NCBI RefSeq assembly: GCF_008801605.1
Contig: NZ_VZPJ01000001.1
Span: 1-64,000 of the forward strand
Direction of reading: 5' to 3'
DNA from: Pseudomonas brassicacearum subsp. brassicacearum
Lineage (GTDB): Bacteria; Pseudomonadota; Gammaproteobacteria; Pseudomonadales; Pseudomonadaceae
Length of the DNA stretch: 64,000 bases
Shown: positions 24,227 through 33,316 of the stretch, piece after piece
How positions within the stretch are numbered: the stretch's first letter is position 1
How the letters are laid out: each line of letters starts with the position of its first letter
Made by a program: the position numbers and the translations under genes
Notes under the pieces: generated by a model
The model's input: only the letters and a program-made list of their open reading frames with translations
Database searches by the model: none
What the model was told of the DNA's origin: nothing

Positions 24227-25330
24227 ATGCAGCTTCTAACGCTTCCTCCCTCCCCCGGCCTGGCCACCTCGATTCGTGCCACGGCCCAGGTCTTCGAAGA
24301 CCCCACCTCCCGCGCTTTGCTGGCGCATCTGCAACAAGTCGCGCCCAGTGACGCCAGCGTGCTGATCATCGGCCAGACCGGGACCGGCAAGGAACTGGTG
24401 GCGCGCCACGTACACAACCTCAGCGCCCGTCGCCACAAACCGTTTGTTGCGGTCAACTGCGGGGCGTTTTCCGAAACCCTGGTGGAGGCCGAGCTGTTCG
24501 GCCATGAAAAAGGCGCGTTCACCGGCGCACTGACGGCCAAGGCCGGCTGGTTCGAGGAAGCTGACGGCGGGACGTTGTTCCTGGATGAAATCGGTGATTT
24601 GCCGTTGCCGATCCAGGTCAAGTTGCTCCGGGTGCTACAGGAGCGCGAGGTGGTCCGGCTGGGTTCGCGCAAGAGCATCAAGATCAATGTGCGCGTGTTG
24701 GCGGCCACCAACGTACAGTTGGAAAAAGCCATCAATGCCGGGCACTTTCGCGAAGATCTCTATTACCGTCTGAACGTGGTCAGCCTGGTGCTCAAACCGC
24801 TGCGCGAACGCCCCGGTGACATCCTGCCGCTGATCCGCCACTTCATTGCCGAGTACAGCCGCAGGCTCGGTCACGGCGAGGTGACGCTGGATGCCCAGGC
24901 GCAGCGCAAATTGCTCGACTATTCCTGGCCGGGGAACATTCGCGAGCTGGAAAATGTCATCCACCACACCCTGTTGATTTGCCGCAACAACGTGATCGGC
25001 GTGCAGGACCTGCACCTGTCTAACTTGCGTATCGAACGCCAGGACAACCCGCCGCAGGCGCCCCCTCAAAGCGCAGAGGCGCTTTTACAAAAAGCCTTCG
25101 AGAAACTGCTCGAGCAAGAGCATGGCGACTTGTATGAAAAGGTCGAGGCCGAGTTGTTGCGCGCCGCCTACCGCTACGCCAATTGCAATCAGGTTCACAC
25201 CGCCAGCCTGCTGGGCCTGAGCCGCAATGTCACCCGCACGTTGCTGATCAGGATCGGCGAACTGGTGGTCAACCGACGCCGCCCGGCACTGGACACCCAG
25301 GATGGCCGGGTGGTCAACCTGTCGACCTGA
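24227..25330 (+). CDS. sfnR: Sigma-54-dependent activator, SfnR-like
   Basis: A 367-residue bacterial enhancer-binding protein consisting only of the AAA+ domain and DNA-binding end. It shows Walker A GQTGTGKE, the sigma-54 contact loop GAFTGA, Walker B GGTLFLDEIGDLPL, the second arginine region FREDLYYRLNV and a C-terminal helix-turn-helix (TASLLGLSRNVTRTLL). The absence of an N-terminal sensory domain is typical of SfnR, which activates dimethyl sulfone genes under sulfate limitation. The sfn genes at 31615-34938 and the -24/-12 promoter at 33367-33382 support this role. The ribosome site before ATG 24227 is weak. It converges with livF. Confidence 0.87.
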   Translation: MQLLTLPPSPGLATSIRATAQVFEDPTSRALLAHLQQVAPSDASVLIIGQTGTGKELVARHVHNLSARRHKPFVAVNCGAFSETLVEAELFGHEKGAFTGALTAKAGWFEEADGGTLFLDEIGDLPLPIQVKLLRVLQEREVVRLGSRKSIKINVRVLAATNVQLEKAINAGHFREDLYYRLNVVSLVLKPLRERPGDILPLIRHFIAEYSRRLGHGEVTLDAQAQRKLLDYSWPGNIRELENVIHHTLLICRNNVIGVQDLHLSNLRIERQDNPPQAPPQSAEALLQKAFEKLLEQEHGDLYEKVEAELLRAAYRYANCNQVHTASLLGLSRNVTRTLLIRIGELVVNRRRPALDTQDGRVVNLST

Positions 25331-25362
25331 GTCCAAGGCTCCTGCAGGGCCCTGGGATCTTT

Positions 25363-25394
25363 GATCGTTCCCACGCTGGAGCGTGGGAATGATC
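25363..25394. terminator. Hairpin between convergent sfnR-like and livF genes
   Basis: GATCGTTCCCACGCT-GG-AGCGTGGGAATGATC is a nearly perfect inverted repeat in the gap between the two convergent genes, touching the livF stop. It is of the same type as the GATCGTTCCCACGC repeats at 58066-58231 and probably serves both directions; no long T-run is present. Confidence 0.6.
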
Positions 25395-26160
25395 ATGCTT
25401 CCTGGCCTCTCCTCCGCGTTCCCAGGTAGAAATCCTGCAGATCACCGCGAGCCGCCAGTTGTTCGGCGCTGCCTTCACTGACCACGCGACCGCTTTCCAA
25501 CACGTAACCATAGTGGGCGTAGCCCAGGGCGATGTTTATATTCTGTTCGGCAATCAGGAAACTGACGCCGTCGTGCTGATTGAGTTGGCGCACGATCTCG
25601 AAGATTTCCTCGACGATTTGCGGCGCCAGGCCCATCGACGGTTCGTCAAGCAAGACCAGTTGCGGCTTGGCCATCAGCGCACGGCCTATCGCGATCATCT
25701 GTTGCTCACCGCCCGAGGTGTAGCCGGCCAGGCTTTTGCGCCGCAGTTTCAGCCGCGGAAAATGGCCATAGACCAACTCCAGGTCAGCCAGCAACTGGCG
25801 CCGCGGCACCTGGCGCGCCAGGGCGCCGGCCAGAAGATTTTCCTCCACGGTCAACTGGGCGAAACAATGCCGACCTTCGAGTACTTGCACCAAACCGTTC
25901 GCAGCCAAGGTGTGAGGCGCGCAGTGGGTCACCTCCCGTCCCTGGTAGACGATCCGCCCCCGCACCACTTCGCCCCGTTCTGCGCGCACCAGGTTGGAGG
26001 CCGCTTTCAACGTGGTGCTTTTACCCGCGCCGTTGGCGCCCAGCAGCACCACGACCTGCCCTTTTGCGACCTCCAGCGACACGCTGCGCACGGCCAGGAT
26101 GGTCTGTTCGTAGAGGACTTCAATATCGTCGACCTGCAGGATCGGCACGTTCGTCGTCAT
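25393..26160 (-). CDS. Branched-chain-type ABC transporter ATPase, LivF-like
   Basis: A 255-residue ATPase of the hydrophobic amino-acid uptake (HAAT) class. Walker A is LLGANGAGKST, the signature region YTSGGEQQMIAIGRALMA, and Walker B LVLLDEPSMGLAP. The length and the LivF-type text DIEVLYEQTILAVRSVSLEV identify it as the second, smaller ATPase. It ends the eight-gene operon that begins with msuE and sfnG, so the transporter probably imports a sulfur compound rather than leucine; the substrate is inferred from context only. Confidence 0.9.
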   Translation of the reverse strand: MTTNVPILQVDDIEVLYEQTILAVRSVSLEVAKGQVVVLLGANGAGKSTTLKAASNLVRAERGEVVRGRIVYQGREVTHCAPHTLAANGLVQVLEGRHCFAQLTVEENLLAGALARQVPRRQLLADLELVYGHFPRLKLRRKSLAGYTSGGEQQMIAIGRALMAKPQLVLLDEPSMGLAPQIVEEIFEIVRQLNQHDGVSFLIAEQNINIALGYAHYGYVLESGRVVSEGSAEQLAARGDLQDFYLGTRRRGQEA

Positions 26161-26217
26161 GCTAGTTTCGCCTTTTCAGGCAGCGGCCGGACGCATGCGC
26201 CCGGCCGCCGCGATGCC

Positions 26218-27543
26218 TCAGGATTCCTTGCTGCAATCACGCGGCGTAATGCCTTTTTCCCGGGCGTACTGATGCGAAGATGCTTCGATGATCGGCCGTA
26301 GCAGGGCGCGGTCGGCCTGTACCCAGTCACTGATCAGCTTCCACTGCGTACCGTCCCATTGCTGGAAGCGCACCGCACCACCGCCTTCATGGTCCGAGCA
26401 CGACAACTGCAACGGCTGCACCAGGCCCAACGCCCCCAGTTCCTTGAGCCGGGCGTCGTCGAGCTTGAGGTTCTCAAAGCCCCAACGCACCTGCTCACCC
26501 GTCAGGGGTTGCTTGCCGAATTTCTGCTGGGCAATGCGCAGCGCTTCTACGTTGAGAATGCCGTTGACCACACCGAGGTTGTAATACACCGTACCGAAAC
26601 GCTTGGGGTCGGCCAGGTCGCCATGACCGGCGTCGACCACTTGTTTCTTGATGCCCTGCAACACCGGGAAATCGGTGCCCGAAGGGTGCGTGGTGATAGC
26701 GATGAAGCCCTTGGCCGCGGCACCGGCCGGCGCGGCGTCATCCTCGGAATTGCTCCAGATGTTGCCGATGATGTGGTCGGCCGGGAAACCGACTTTCTGC
26801 GCGGTTTTCAATGCCACCGGGTTCATCACGCCCCATCCGCGCAGGATCACCCAGTCGGGTTTTTCCCGACGGATATTCAGCCATTGCGATTGTTGTTCGT
26901 TGCCCGGGTGCGGCACCTCCAGCAAGGTCAGCGCAAAACCGTACTTGTCGGCCAGGGTCTGCAGCACCTCGTTGGTTTCCTTGCCATAGGGCGAGCCGTG
27001 ATACAGGGTGACGATCTTCAGGCCCTTGAGTTTGTCCAGCCCCCCGGCCCTTTGGCCGATGTAGTTGATGATCGCCGACACTTCAGAATACGGGTTCAAC
27101 TGCAACGGGAAGACGTAGGGAAACACGCTGCCATCGGTGGAGTCCGTGCGACCGTGGTTGATGGTGATCAGCGGCAGTTTGTCGGCCGTCGAACGCTCCA
27201 GCGTGGCGTAGGCGATGCCCACCGACAGCGGGTTGGTGGCCGCCGCCGGTGCGCCGTTCAAGCCTTTCTTCAGGCGCTCGTAGCACTCGACGCCTTTTTC
27301 GACCACGTATTCGGTCTCGCACTCGCTCCAGGTCAACTTGACGCCGTTCACGCCGCCGTTGGCGTTGACGTACTTGAGGTAGTCGATGAAGCCGCCGAAA
27401 AAACCGGTGCCGCCGGCCGCATAAGGGCCGACGCGATAGCTTTGCAGCGGGAAATATTGTTCGTTGTCCGCCTGGACGGTGAAGGCCGCGGCGGTGAGGC
27501 TCAGGGACAGTGCCAGGCTGCTGGCGAGTGATCGTTTGAACAT
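26218..27543 (-). CDS. LivK-like periplasmic binding protein of the sulfur-linked ABC transporter
   Basis: A 441-residue solute-binding protein with a signal peptide (SLASSLALSLSLTAAAFTVQA). The periplasmic part is a type I binding fold (YRVGPYAAGGTGFFGGFIDYL; VKLTWSECETEYVVEKGVECYERL). It is longer than classical LivJ/LivK (about 345 residues mature) and belongs to the larger subgroup often found with urea, amide or sulfur-linked HAAT systems. The start at 27543 (MFKRSLAS) has AAGGA upstream. It stands between livM and livF in the operon; no other binding protein is present, so it sets the substrate choice. Confidence 0.88.
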   Translation of the reverse strand: MFKRSLASSLALSLSLTAAAFTVQADNEQYFPLQSYRVGPYAAGGTGFFGGFIDYLKYVNANGGVNGVKLTWSECETEYVVEKGVECYERLKKGLNGAPAAATNPLSVGIAYATLERSTADKLPLITINHGRTDSTDGSVFPYVFPLQLNPYSEVSAIINYIGQRAGGLDKLKGLKIVTLYHGSPYGKETNEVLQTLADKYGFALTLLEVPHPGNEQQSQWLNIRREKPDWVILRGWGVMNPVALKTAQKVGFPADHIIGNIWSNSEDDAAPAGAAAKGFIAITTHPSGTDFPVLQGIKKQVVDAGHGDLADPKRFGTVYYNLGVVNGILNVEALRIAQQKFGKQPLTGEQVRWGFENLKLDDARLKELGALGLVQPLQLSCSDHEGGGAVRFQQWDGTQWKLISDWVQADRALLRPIIEASSHQYAREKGITPRDCSKES

Positions 27544-27615
27544 CGGATTTTCCTTGTTATGAAGCCATAGGTAAGCCAACAAAATGGAACTGCAAACCCG
27601 CGCCGTGCGCATCGC

Positions 27616-28686
27616 TCAGTAGCGCAATGGCCACAGCCGTGCGCGCTGGCGAAATCTCTGCCAGAGGCGCGCAAGGCCCTCTGGCTCCTTGATCAGGAAC
27701 AGAATGATCAGGGCGCCGAATATCATCTTCTGCAGGTTCTCCACCTGGCCGGCGTCAACCAGCCCGCCGGGCAGCAGCGACACCAGGTTCGAGAGCAACA
27801 CCGGAAACAGCACGATGAAGGCCGCGCCGAGGAAGTTGCCCAGCAGGCTGCCGAGGCCGCCGATAATGATGATGAACAGGATCTGGAACGACCGATTGAG
27901 GTCGAAACCGTGGGGCTCCACCGTGCCCAGGTAAGCGAAAGCCCAGAGCGCGCCGGCCACCCCGAGGAAAAAACCGCTGATGGCGAACGCCAGCAACTTG
28001 GTTTTTGCCAACGCAATGCCGATGACCGCGGCGGCGGTGTCCATGTCGCGCACCGCCATCCAGTTGCGCCCCAACTCGCTGCGCACCAGGTTCTTGCCCA
28101 GCCAGAACAGCGCTACCACCACGCTCAGGGTCAGCAGATAGCGGCCGGCCGGCGCGTCGAGGTTCACCCCCAATACATCCAGGCGCGGCGCGCTGATCAC
28201 GCCAGAGGCGCTGTTATTGGAAAACCAACTGAACCGGGTCAGCGCCCAGGTCACGAAGAACTGCGCCGCCAGGGTCGAGACCAGCAGATAGAAGCCCTTG
28301 ATGCGCAAACTCGGCAGGCCGAACAGCACCGCCACCAACGCCGCCGCCAATCCGCCCAAGGCGATACTGACCAGCAACGGCAAACCGGCGACCCGTACTT
28401 CGAGGTTGTAAGTGGCAAAGGCGCCCACCGCCATGAACGCCGCTGAACCAAGGGACAGTTGCCCGGCATAGCCGGTGAGCAAATTGAGCCCCAACCCGGC
28501 CAGGGACAGCACCAGGAACGGAATCAGGATCGCGCTGAACCAATAGTCATTGCCCAACCAGGGCACCACGACAAAGGCAAACAGCAGCAACGCGACGAGT
28601 CCGTGACGGTCCTGGCGCAGCGCGAAGACCCGGCGGTCCTGGGCATAGCGGGTGTTGAACTGGCCTGCTTCTCGATAAAACATCAT
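27616..28686 (-). CDS. LivM-like ABC permease
   Basis: A 356-residue inner-membrane permease with about 9-10 hydrophobic segments and the LivM signature (LAGLGLNLLTGYAGQLSLGS near 70, the loop SELGRNWMAVRDMDTAAAVIGI, and GGLGSLLGNFLGAAFIVLFP). It pairs with the LivH-like protein encoded 8 bp upstream. ATG 28686 follows GGGGAA; a second ATG is the next codon. Confidence 0.92.
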   Translation of the reverse strand: MMFYREAGQFNTRYAQDRRVFALRQDRHGLVALLLFAFVVVPWLGNDYWFSAILIPFLVLSLAGLGLNLLTGYAGQLSLGSAAFMAVGAFATYNLEVRVAGLPLLVSIALGGLAAALVAVLFGLPSLRIKGFYLLVSTLAAQFFVTWALTRFSWFSNNSASGVISAPRLDVLGVNLDAPAGRYLLTLSVVVALFWLGKNLVRSELGRNWMAVRDMDTAAAVIGIALAKTKLLAFAISGFFLGVAGALWAFAYLGTVEPHGFDLNRSFQILFIIIIGGLGSLLGNFLGAAFIVLFPVLLSNLVSLLPGGLVDAGQVENLQKMIFGALIILFLIKEPEGLARLWQRFRQRARLWPLRY

Positions 28687-28694
28687 GCGTTCCC

Positions 28695-29576
28695 CTAAAC
28701 CCGTTCAATGGCCCGTTCGCCAAACAACCCCGCCGGACGCACCAGCAGAAACAGCAGCGCCAGCACGTAGGGAAACCAGTTCTCGATGCCGCTGCCGATG
28801 AAGGGCCCGAGGTAAACCTCCGCCAGCTTCTCCGAGGCGCCGATGATCAAGCCGCCGACAATCGCGCCGCTGATGGAGGTGAAGCCGCCGATGATCAGCA
28901 CCGGCAAGGCCTTGAGTACCACCAGCGAGAGCGAGAACTGCACACCGAGGCGAGCGCCCCAGAGCAGCCCGGCGACCAACCCGACAAACCCCGCCACCGC
29001 CCACACCACCACCCACACTCGCTGCAAGCGGATGCCCACGGCCAGTGCCGCCAGCGGGTCATCGGCCACCGCCCGCAACGACAATCCGAGCCGGGTCTTG
29101 TTGAACAGCCAGGACAGCAGCAGCACCAGGAGCGCTGCCGTCAACGCGGCAAAAATGTCGAACTGCGACAACAACATCCCGCCCAGCTCCAGCGGTTCGT
29201 CACTGATGCCCAGCTCCAGGCCATGCACCTGGGCGCCCCACAGCGCCTGGGCGAAGCCTTCGATGACGTAGGACAGGCCAAGGGTGGCCATGAACAACGT
29301 GATCGGCGAACGGTTGACCAAAGGGCGCAGTACCACACGCTCCACGGCCACGGCGATCAGCAGCATCGCCGCCAGGCTGATGAGGAACGCCAGCCAGAAC
29401 GGCACACCGCGTTCCAGCAGGCTGACGAAGGTCAGCGCCGAGAACAGCACCATCGCGCCCTGGGCGAAATTGAATACCCCGGAGGCCTTGTAGATCAGCA
29501 CAAAACCGATGGCCACCAAGGCGTACATCACCCCCGCCAACAACCCGCCAATCAATACTTCAAAGAAAAATTCCAT
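28695..29576 (-). CDS. LivH-like ABC permease
   Basis: A 293-residue inner-membrane permease. The N-terminus MEFFFEVLIGGLLAGVMYAL and the segments LVAIGFVLIYKASGVFNFAQ and AVADDPLAALAVGIRLQRV are standard for LivH. The start at 29576 has AGGAA upstream; the open frame beyond it is not membrane-like. It forms the translocation pore with the LivM-like protein. Confidence 0.92.
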   Translation of the reverse strand: MEFFFEVLIGGLLAGVMYALVAIGFVLIYKASGVFNFAQGAMVLFSALTFVSLLERGVPFWLAFLISLAAMLLIAVAVERVVLRPLVNRSPITLFMATLGLSYVIEGFAQALWGAQVHGLELGISDEPLELGGMLLSQFDIFAALTAALLVLLLSWLFNKTRLGLSLRAVADDPLAALAVGIRLQRVWVVVWAVAGFVGLVAGLLWGARLGVQFSLSLVVLKALPVLIIGGFTSISGAIVGGLIIGASEKLAEVYLGPFIGSGIENWFPYVLALLFLLVRPAGLFGERAIERV

Positions 29577-29643
29577 CGCTGTTCCTGTTCTGCGGGCGCA
29601 ACTAGCCTGCCCTCCCAGGCGGGAAGGCGTCGAATATCCAGTG

Positions 29644-30426
29644 TCAGTGGCGAGTGCCCAGGTAGGCCGAAATGACCTCGGGGTTCTGCCGTACGTCTTC
29701 AGGCGAGCCATCGCCGATCTTGCGACCGTAATCGAGCACCACCACGTGATCACTGATGTCCATGACCACGCCGATATCGTGCTCGATCAACACCACGGTG
29801 GTGCCCAGCTCACGATTGATGTCGACGATGAAGCGACTCATCTGCTGCTTCTCGTCGGCGTTCATCCCGGCCATGGGTTCGTCCAGCAGCAATAGCCGAG
29901 GCTCCGCCGCCAGCGCCCGGGCCAGCTCCACCCGCTTCTGCAAGCCATAGGGCAACGTGCCCACCAGGGTGTCGCGCCAGGGCTGCAAATGCAGGAACGC
30001 GATAACGCGCTCGGCCGATTCGCGCTGGCGGTCATCCTCGGCCCGGGCGCGACCGATGCGCAGCGCCTGCTCGATCCAAGTGCTGCGCCGCTTGAGGTTG
30101 CGTCCGGTGAGCACGTTGTCGAGCACGCTCATGCCCTTGAACAGCGCGATGTTCTGGAACGTGCGGGCGATGCCGCGTACCGCCACGTCGTGGGGGCGCA
30201 TCCGGCGCCGCTCCTGTCGATCAAAACGGATACGCCCCTCCTGGGCCTGATACACGCCGCTGATGACATTCAGCAGCGAACTCTTGCCGGCGCCGTTGGG
30301 GCCGATCAAGGCGCAGATCTCTCCGGTGGCGACGCGAAAGCTGATGTCCGTGACCGCTTTGACGCCTTTGAATGACAGTGAAATATGGTCCAGCTCCAGC
30401 AAATGCGTGGCGGCCGTCTGGGTCAT
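29644..30426 (-). CDS. Branched-chain-type ABC transporter ATPase, LivG-like
   Basis: A 260-residue ATPase. Walker A GPNGAGKSS, signature-region LPYGLQKRVELARAL, Walker B LLLLDEPMAGMN and the LivG-type C-terminus (LDYGRKIGDGSPEDVRQNPEVISAYLG) are all present. The start at 30426 (MTQTAATHLLELDHIS) has GAGGAG eight bases upstream. It follows the AMP-binding-like gene by 13 bp, which places the transporter firmly in the sfn operon. Confidence 0.93.
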   Translation of the reverse strand: MTQTAATHLLELDHISLSFKGVKAVTDISFRVATGEICALIGPNGAGKSSLLNVISGVYQAQEGRIRFDRQERRRMRPHDVAVRGIARTFQNIALFKGMSVLDNVLTGRNLKRRSTWIEQALRIGRARAEDDRQRESAERVIAFLHLQPWRDTLVGTLPYGLQKRVELARALAAEPRLLLLDEPMAGMNADEKQQMSRFIVDINRELGTTVVLIEHDIGVVMDISDHVVVLDYGRKIGDGSPEDVRQNPEVISAYLGTRH

Positions 30427-30439
30427 GAGGCGTCTCCTC

Positions 30440-31600
30440 TCAGGCCAGTTGCGACTGGAGCCCGCTCCAGTCATCGGTGGTTTGCTGCACAAGATGCGTC
30501 GACGCTTCCCAGTGGGCCGCATCGCTCCACTGGCGAACCCGGATACCCAATGCCTGGAAAAACGCCTGGGTTTCGGGCGGTAACGCATCGCCCACCAGCA
30601 GCGGTGCGCGGGTCCGGGAAAACCCCAGCACATCGCGCAGAGGCCGGCGCACCAGCCAATCCCCCAGATGCCGTTGCAGGACGTCGGGATGGGCCGCCAA
30701 CGCCCAGTCCACCAGCCCACGCGACCAACTGCCCGGCGCCGGCAAACGCTCCAGCACATAACGGTACAAACGCTCATAAGTTTCCCGCGTCCCGGCCACC
30801 AGCGTCGGGCCCAGCTCGCGGCGGTCGCGATCACGGGTCGCCAGATTCTCCGGAAAATTCAGGCGAAAACCGGCTATCAACCAGGGCGCCAGCAGATAGC
30901 GGGCTTGTCCGCCCGAGGCGAACGCCCGCGCGGCCAATGCCTCTTCCTGCCGTCCCAGACCTTCGCGCGTCACCAACCGCTGGCCCTCCTGCAGCAGCTC
31001 GGCGTGGCTGACGCGTTGCTCTTCAATCGCCTGCCCAGCCCCGCGATAAAACACAAAGGCCGTTTGCAGCACTCGCCCTTGCGGTGCCCGTTCATTGATT
31101 GGCTGCTCGGCAACCAGCGCGGCGTAATCCAGCGCTTGAACAAATGGCGTCGAATCCGCCAGGCCACGCTTGTCGAGATAAACCAGCACACGCGCAGCCA
31201 CCTGCGCCGCACGCAGACGCAGCATCTCTTCCAACCCTTCCACCAGGACGAAATCCGGCTGCAGCGTGCCGAGCAGTTGCACCTGTTCGGCCGCCACCTC
31301 CAGTGGATCGAACAGACTCGCCACGCCCCCCAGCCACTGCGCGGCCAAGGCTGCAAGCAGCGCCTGTGGTCTGGGTCGGCTGATGATCGTCAGGGTCGCG
31401 CCCGCTGAAAAACCGCGGGCTTGCAGGGCACTCGCCAAACGGCGCACCTCATCGGCCACTTGCGCCCAGCTCCGCTCCTGCCAGACACCCAGGTGCTTAT
31501 GGCGCAACGCGACATCCGCGCCATGCCAATGCGCCTGTTGCCGCAACCACTGGGGCAAGCTGGCCGGTGCCGTGTCGAGAGTGTCGGTGAACGTGCCCAT
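30440..31600 (-). CDS. Degenerate AMP-binding (acyl-CoA synthetase-like) protein
   Basis: A 386-residue relative of long-chain acyl-CoA synthetases. The N-terminal region is clearly of this type (LPQWLRQQAHWHGADVALRH, WAQVADEVRRLASALQARG, LQPDFVLVEGLEEMLRL). However the ATP-gripping T-S-G-T-T-G motif is missing: the matching place reads FVFYRGAGQAIEEQRVSHAEL. The C-terminal lid is also absent, and the length is well below the usual 550-650. It is therefore unlikely to be a working adenylate-forming enzyme and may be a binding or partner protein. The frame is intact and it sits in the operon between sfnG and livG with short gaps, so it looks maintained, not decayed. Confidence 0.75.
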   Translation of the reverse strand: MGTFTDTLDTAPASLPQWLRQQAHWHGADVALRHKHLGVWQERSWAQVADEVRRLASALQARGFSAGATLTIISRPRPQALLAALAAQWLGGVASLFDPLEVAAEQVQLLGTLQPDFVLVEGLEEMLRLRAAQVAARVLVYLDKRGLADSTPFVQALDYAALVAEQPINERAPQGRVLQTAFVFYRGAGQAIEEQRVSHAELLQEGQRLVTREGLGRQEEALAARAFASGGQARYLLAPWLIAGFRLNFPENLATRDRDRRELGPTLVAGTRETYERLYRYVLERLPAPGSWSRGLVDWALAAHPDVLQRHLGDWLVRRPLRDVLGFSRTRAPLLVGDALPPETQAFFQALGIRVRQWSDAAHWEASTHLVQQTTDDWSGLQSQLA

Positions 31601-31614
31601 ACTGCCTCCCGCGC

Positions 31615-32712
31615 CTAAGCGACTGCCGCCGTTTTGGCTGCCACTTTGCGTTGCTCCAGCTCACGCACCAGCGGCAGCACCTTGCGGCCGAAATACTCGA
31701 CTTCTTCCTGGAAGTGCAGAAAGCCGGCGAGCACCAGATCCACACCCACGGCCTTGAGCGCGACGATGCGTTCGGCGATCTGCTGCGGTGTGCCGATCAG
31801 GTTGGTCTTGAAGCCATCGTTGTACTGCACCAGGTCCTCGAAGCTGGACTTGGCCCAGTTGCCCTCGCCTTCCGGGCTTGATTTGCCGGCCTGTTTCGCC
31901 GCATCGCCGAAGGCATTGACGGCCTCGGGGTCGGCCTGGTCGATGATCTGGGCAAGGACCGCCCGCGCCTCTTCTTCGGTGTCTCGAGCAATGACAAAGG
32001 CGTTTACACCGACCTTGACCTTGTGATTGTTGGCCGCGGCTTTTGCCTGGAGGTCATCGATCTGCGCCTTGACGCCTTCCACGGTATTGCCATTGGTGAA
32101 GTACCAGTCCGATACCCGGGCGGCCATGTCCCGTGCCGCCCGCGAGCTGCCGCCCTGGAAAATCTCCGGGTGCTGCTGCAGTGGTTTTGGCTTGAGGGTG
32201 TAGTCGTGGAAGCGGTAGAAGTCACCGCGCAAGGTGAAGTTGTCGGTGGTCCAGATGCCCTTCAGCGCGGTGATAAATTCTTCGGAACGGCGATAGCGCT
32301 CATCGTGCTCCAACCATGGCTCGCCAATGGCGGTGAACTCGCCCTTGAACCAGCCCGACACGATGTTGACCGCCACCCGGCCGCCTGTCAGGTGATCGAT
32401 GGTTGCGACCTGCTTGGCCAACACCGACGGCGTCCACGGCCCCGGCAGAACCGCTGCAATGACTTTCAGGCGCGTGGTGGCGGCCAGCAAGGCATGACTG
32501 AACGCCACGGACTCATGCTGGTATTCGGCGCCGTAACCGGCGGTAAAGCGCACTTGGGACAGGGCGTAGTCGAAGCCGGCCGCTTCAGCGATCTGGGCCA
32601 GCTTGCGGTTGTAGTCGATGCCCCAGTCGGTGCGTTGCTCGATTTTGCTGACCACCAGCCCGCCACTGACGTTGGGCACCCAGTAGGCAAATTTGATCGT
32701 GTCCTGGCTCAT
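31615..32712 (-). CDS. sfnG: Dimethyl sulfone monooxygenase SfnG
   Basis: A 365-residue FMNH2-dependent monooxygenase of the bacterial luciferase/alkanesulfonate group. It begins IKFAYWVPNVSGGLVVSKIEQRTDW, typical of SfnG, and continues with the TIM-barrel landmarks LLAATTRLKVIAAVLPG, DHLTGGRVAVNIVSGWFKGEF and FQGGSSRAARDMAARVSDWYF. In P. putida and P. fluorescens SfnG converts dimethyl sulfone to methanesulfinate, releasing sulfur for growth. The start at 32712 has GGAG eight bases upstream. It lies just after the flavin reductase gene, which would supply FMNH2. Confidence 0.92.
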   Translation of the reverse strand: MSQDTIKFAYWVPNVSGGLVVSKIEQRTDWGIDYNRKLAQIAEAAGFDYALSQVRFTAGYGAEYQHESVAFSHALLAATTRLKVIAAVLPGPWTPSVLAKQVATIDHLTGGRVAVNIVSGWFKGEFTAIGEPWLEHDERYRRSEEFITALKGIWTTDNFTLRGDFYRFHDYTLKPKPLQQHPEIFQGGSSRAARDMAARVSDWYFTNGNTVEGVKAQIDDLQAKAAANNHKVKVGVNAFVIARDTEEEARAVLAQIIDQADPEAVNAFGDAAKQAGKSSPEGEGNWAKSSFEDLVQYNDGFKTNLIGTPQQIAERIVALKAVGVDLVLAGFLHFQEEVEYFGRKVLPLVRELEQRKVAAKTAAVA

Positions 32713-32752
32713 TGCATGTACTCCACGGCTCGTTTTGAAAGGAAGAAATTGA

Positions 32753-33316
32753 TCAAGCGGCACTGGCGTCGCGTCGAACGCTCGGTACCAGGCTCAGCAA
32801 CGCCGACTCGACGGCGCGTTCGATACGCTCCAATACCTGTGCGCTGGAGATCCGGTATTGGGTGAAATCGGTTTCGCTGGCATAGACCCCCACCGGCAGG
32901 CTCAGGGCCTGGAAGAAGCCGAACAGGGGTCGCAGTTGGTGATCGATGATCAAGGCATGGCGATCCGAGCCCCCCGTCGCGGCCAGCAGTACCGGTAAAT
33001 TCTTGAGGGCTTCGTGATGAACGAAATCGAACAGATGCTTGAACAGACCGGTGTACGAGGCCCGATACACCGGGCTGGCGGCGATCAACAGATCAGCCGA
33101 CTCAATGGCCAGCAGGTCATCCTGCACGGCAGCCGGCAACGCCTCGCGACGCAAGACCCCGGCGAACTGTGGACCGACCTTGGCCAGTTCGATCAAACGC
33201 AGCTCGATCGGCAGTTGCTGCCCGAGCCTGTCCACCAATGCCTGGAGCAGGACCAGCGTGCGTGACGGGTGCTGCACGCTGCCTGACACCGCCACCACTT
33301 TGAATTGCTTGCTCAT
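32753..33316 (-). CDS. msuE: NAD(P)H-dependent FMN reductase (MsuE/SfnF type)
   Basis: A 187-residue flavodoxin-fold reductase that would supply reduced FMN to SfnG. The flavin-phosphate loop is AVSGSVQHPSRT near the N-terminus, and ASPVYRASYTGLFKHLFDFV and VLLAATGGSDRHALIIDHQLRPLF are the conserved contacts of the MsuE/SsuE family. It is the first gene of the operon and lies about 40 bp downstream of a -24/-12 promoter. The name MsuE is used as in most pseudomonads, although SfnF would describe its role here equally well. Confidence 0.9.
   Translation of the reverse strand: MSKQFKVVAVSGSVQHPSRTLVLLQALVDRLGQQLPIELRLIELAKVGPQFAGVLRREALPAAVQDDLLAIESADLLIAASPVYRASYTGLFKHLFDFVHHEALKNLPVLLAATGGSDRHALIIDHQLRPLFGFFQALSLPVGVYASETDFTQYRISSAQVLERIERAVESALLSLVPSVRRDASAA

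Noticed and set aside
30440..31600. Pseudogene call for the AMP-binding-like gene
   Set aside because: Although catalytic motifs are lost, the frame is uninterrupted, has a good ribosome site and tight operon spacing, so a retained non-catalytic role is more likely.
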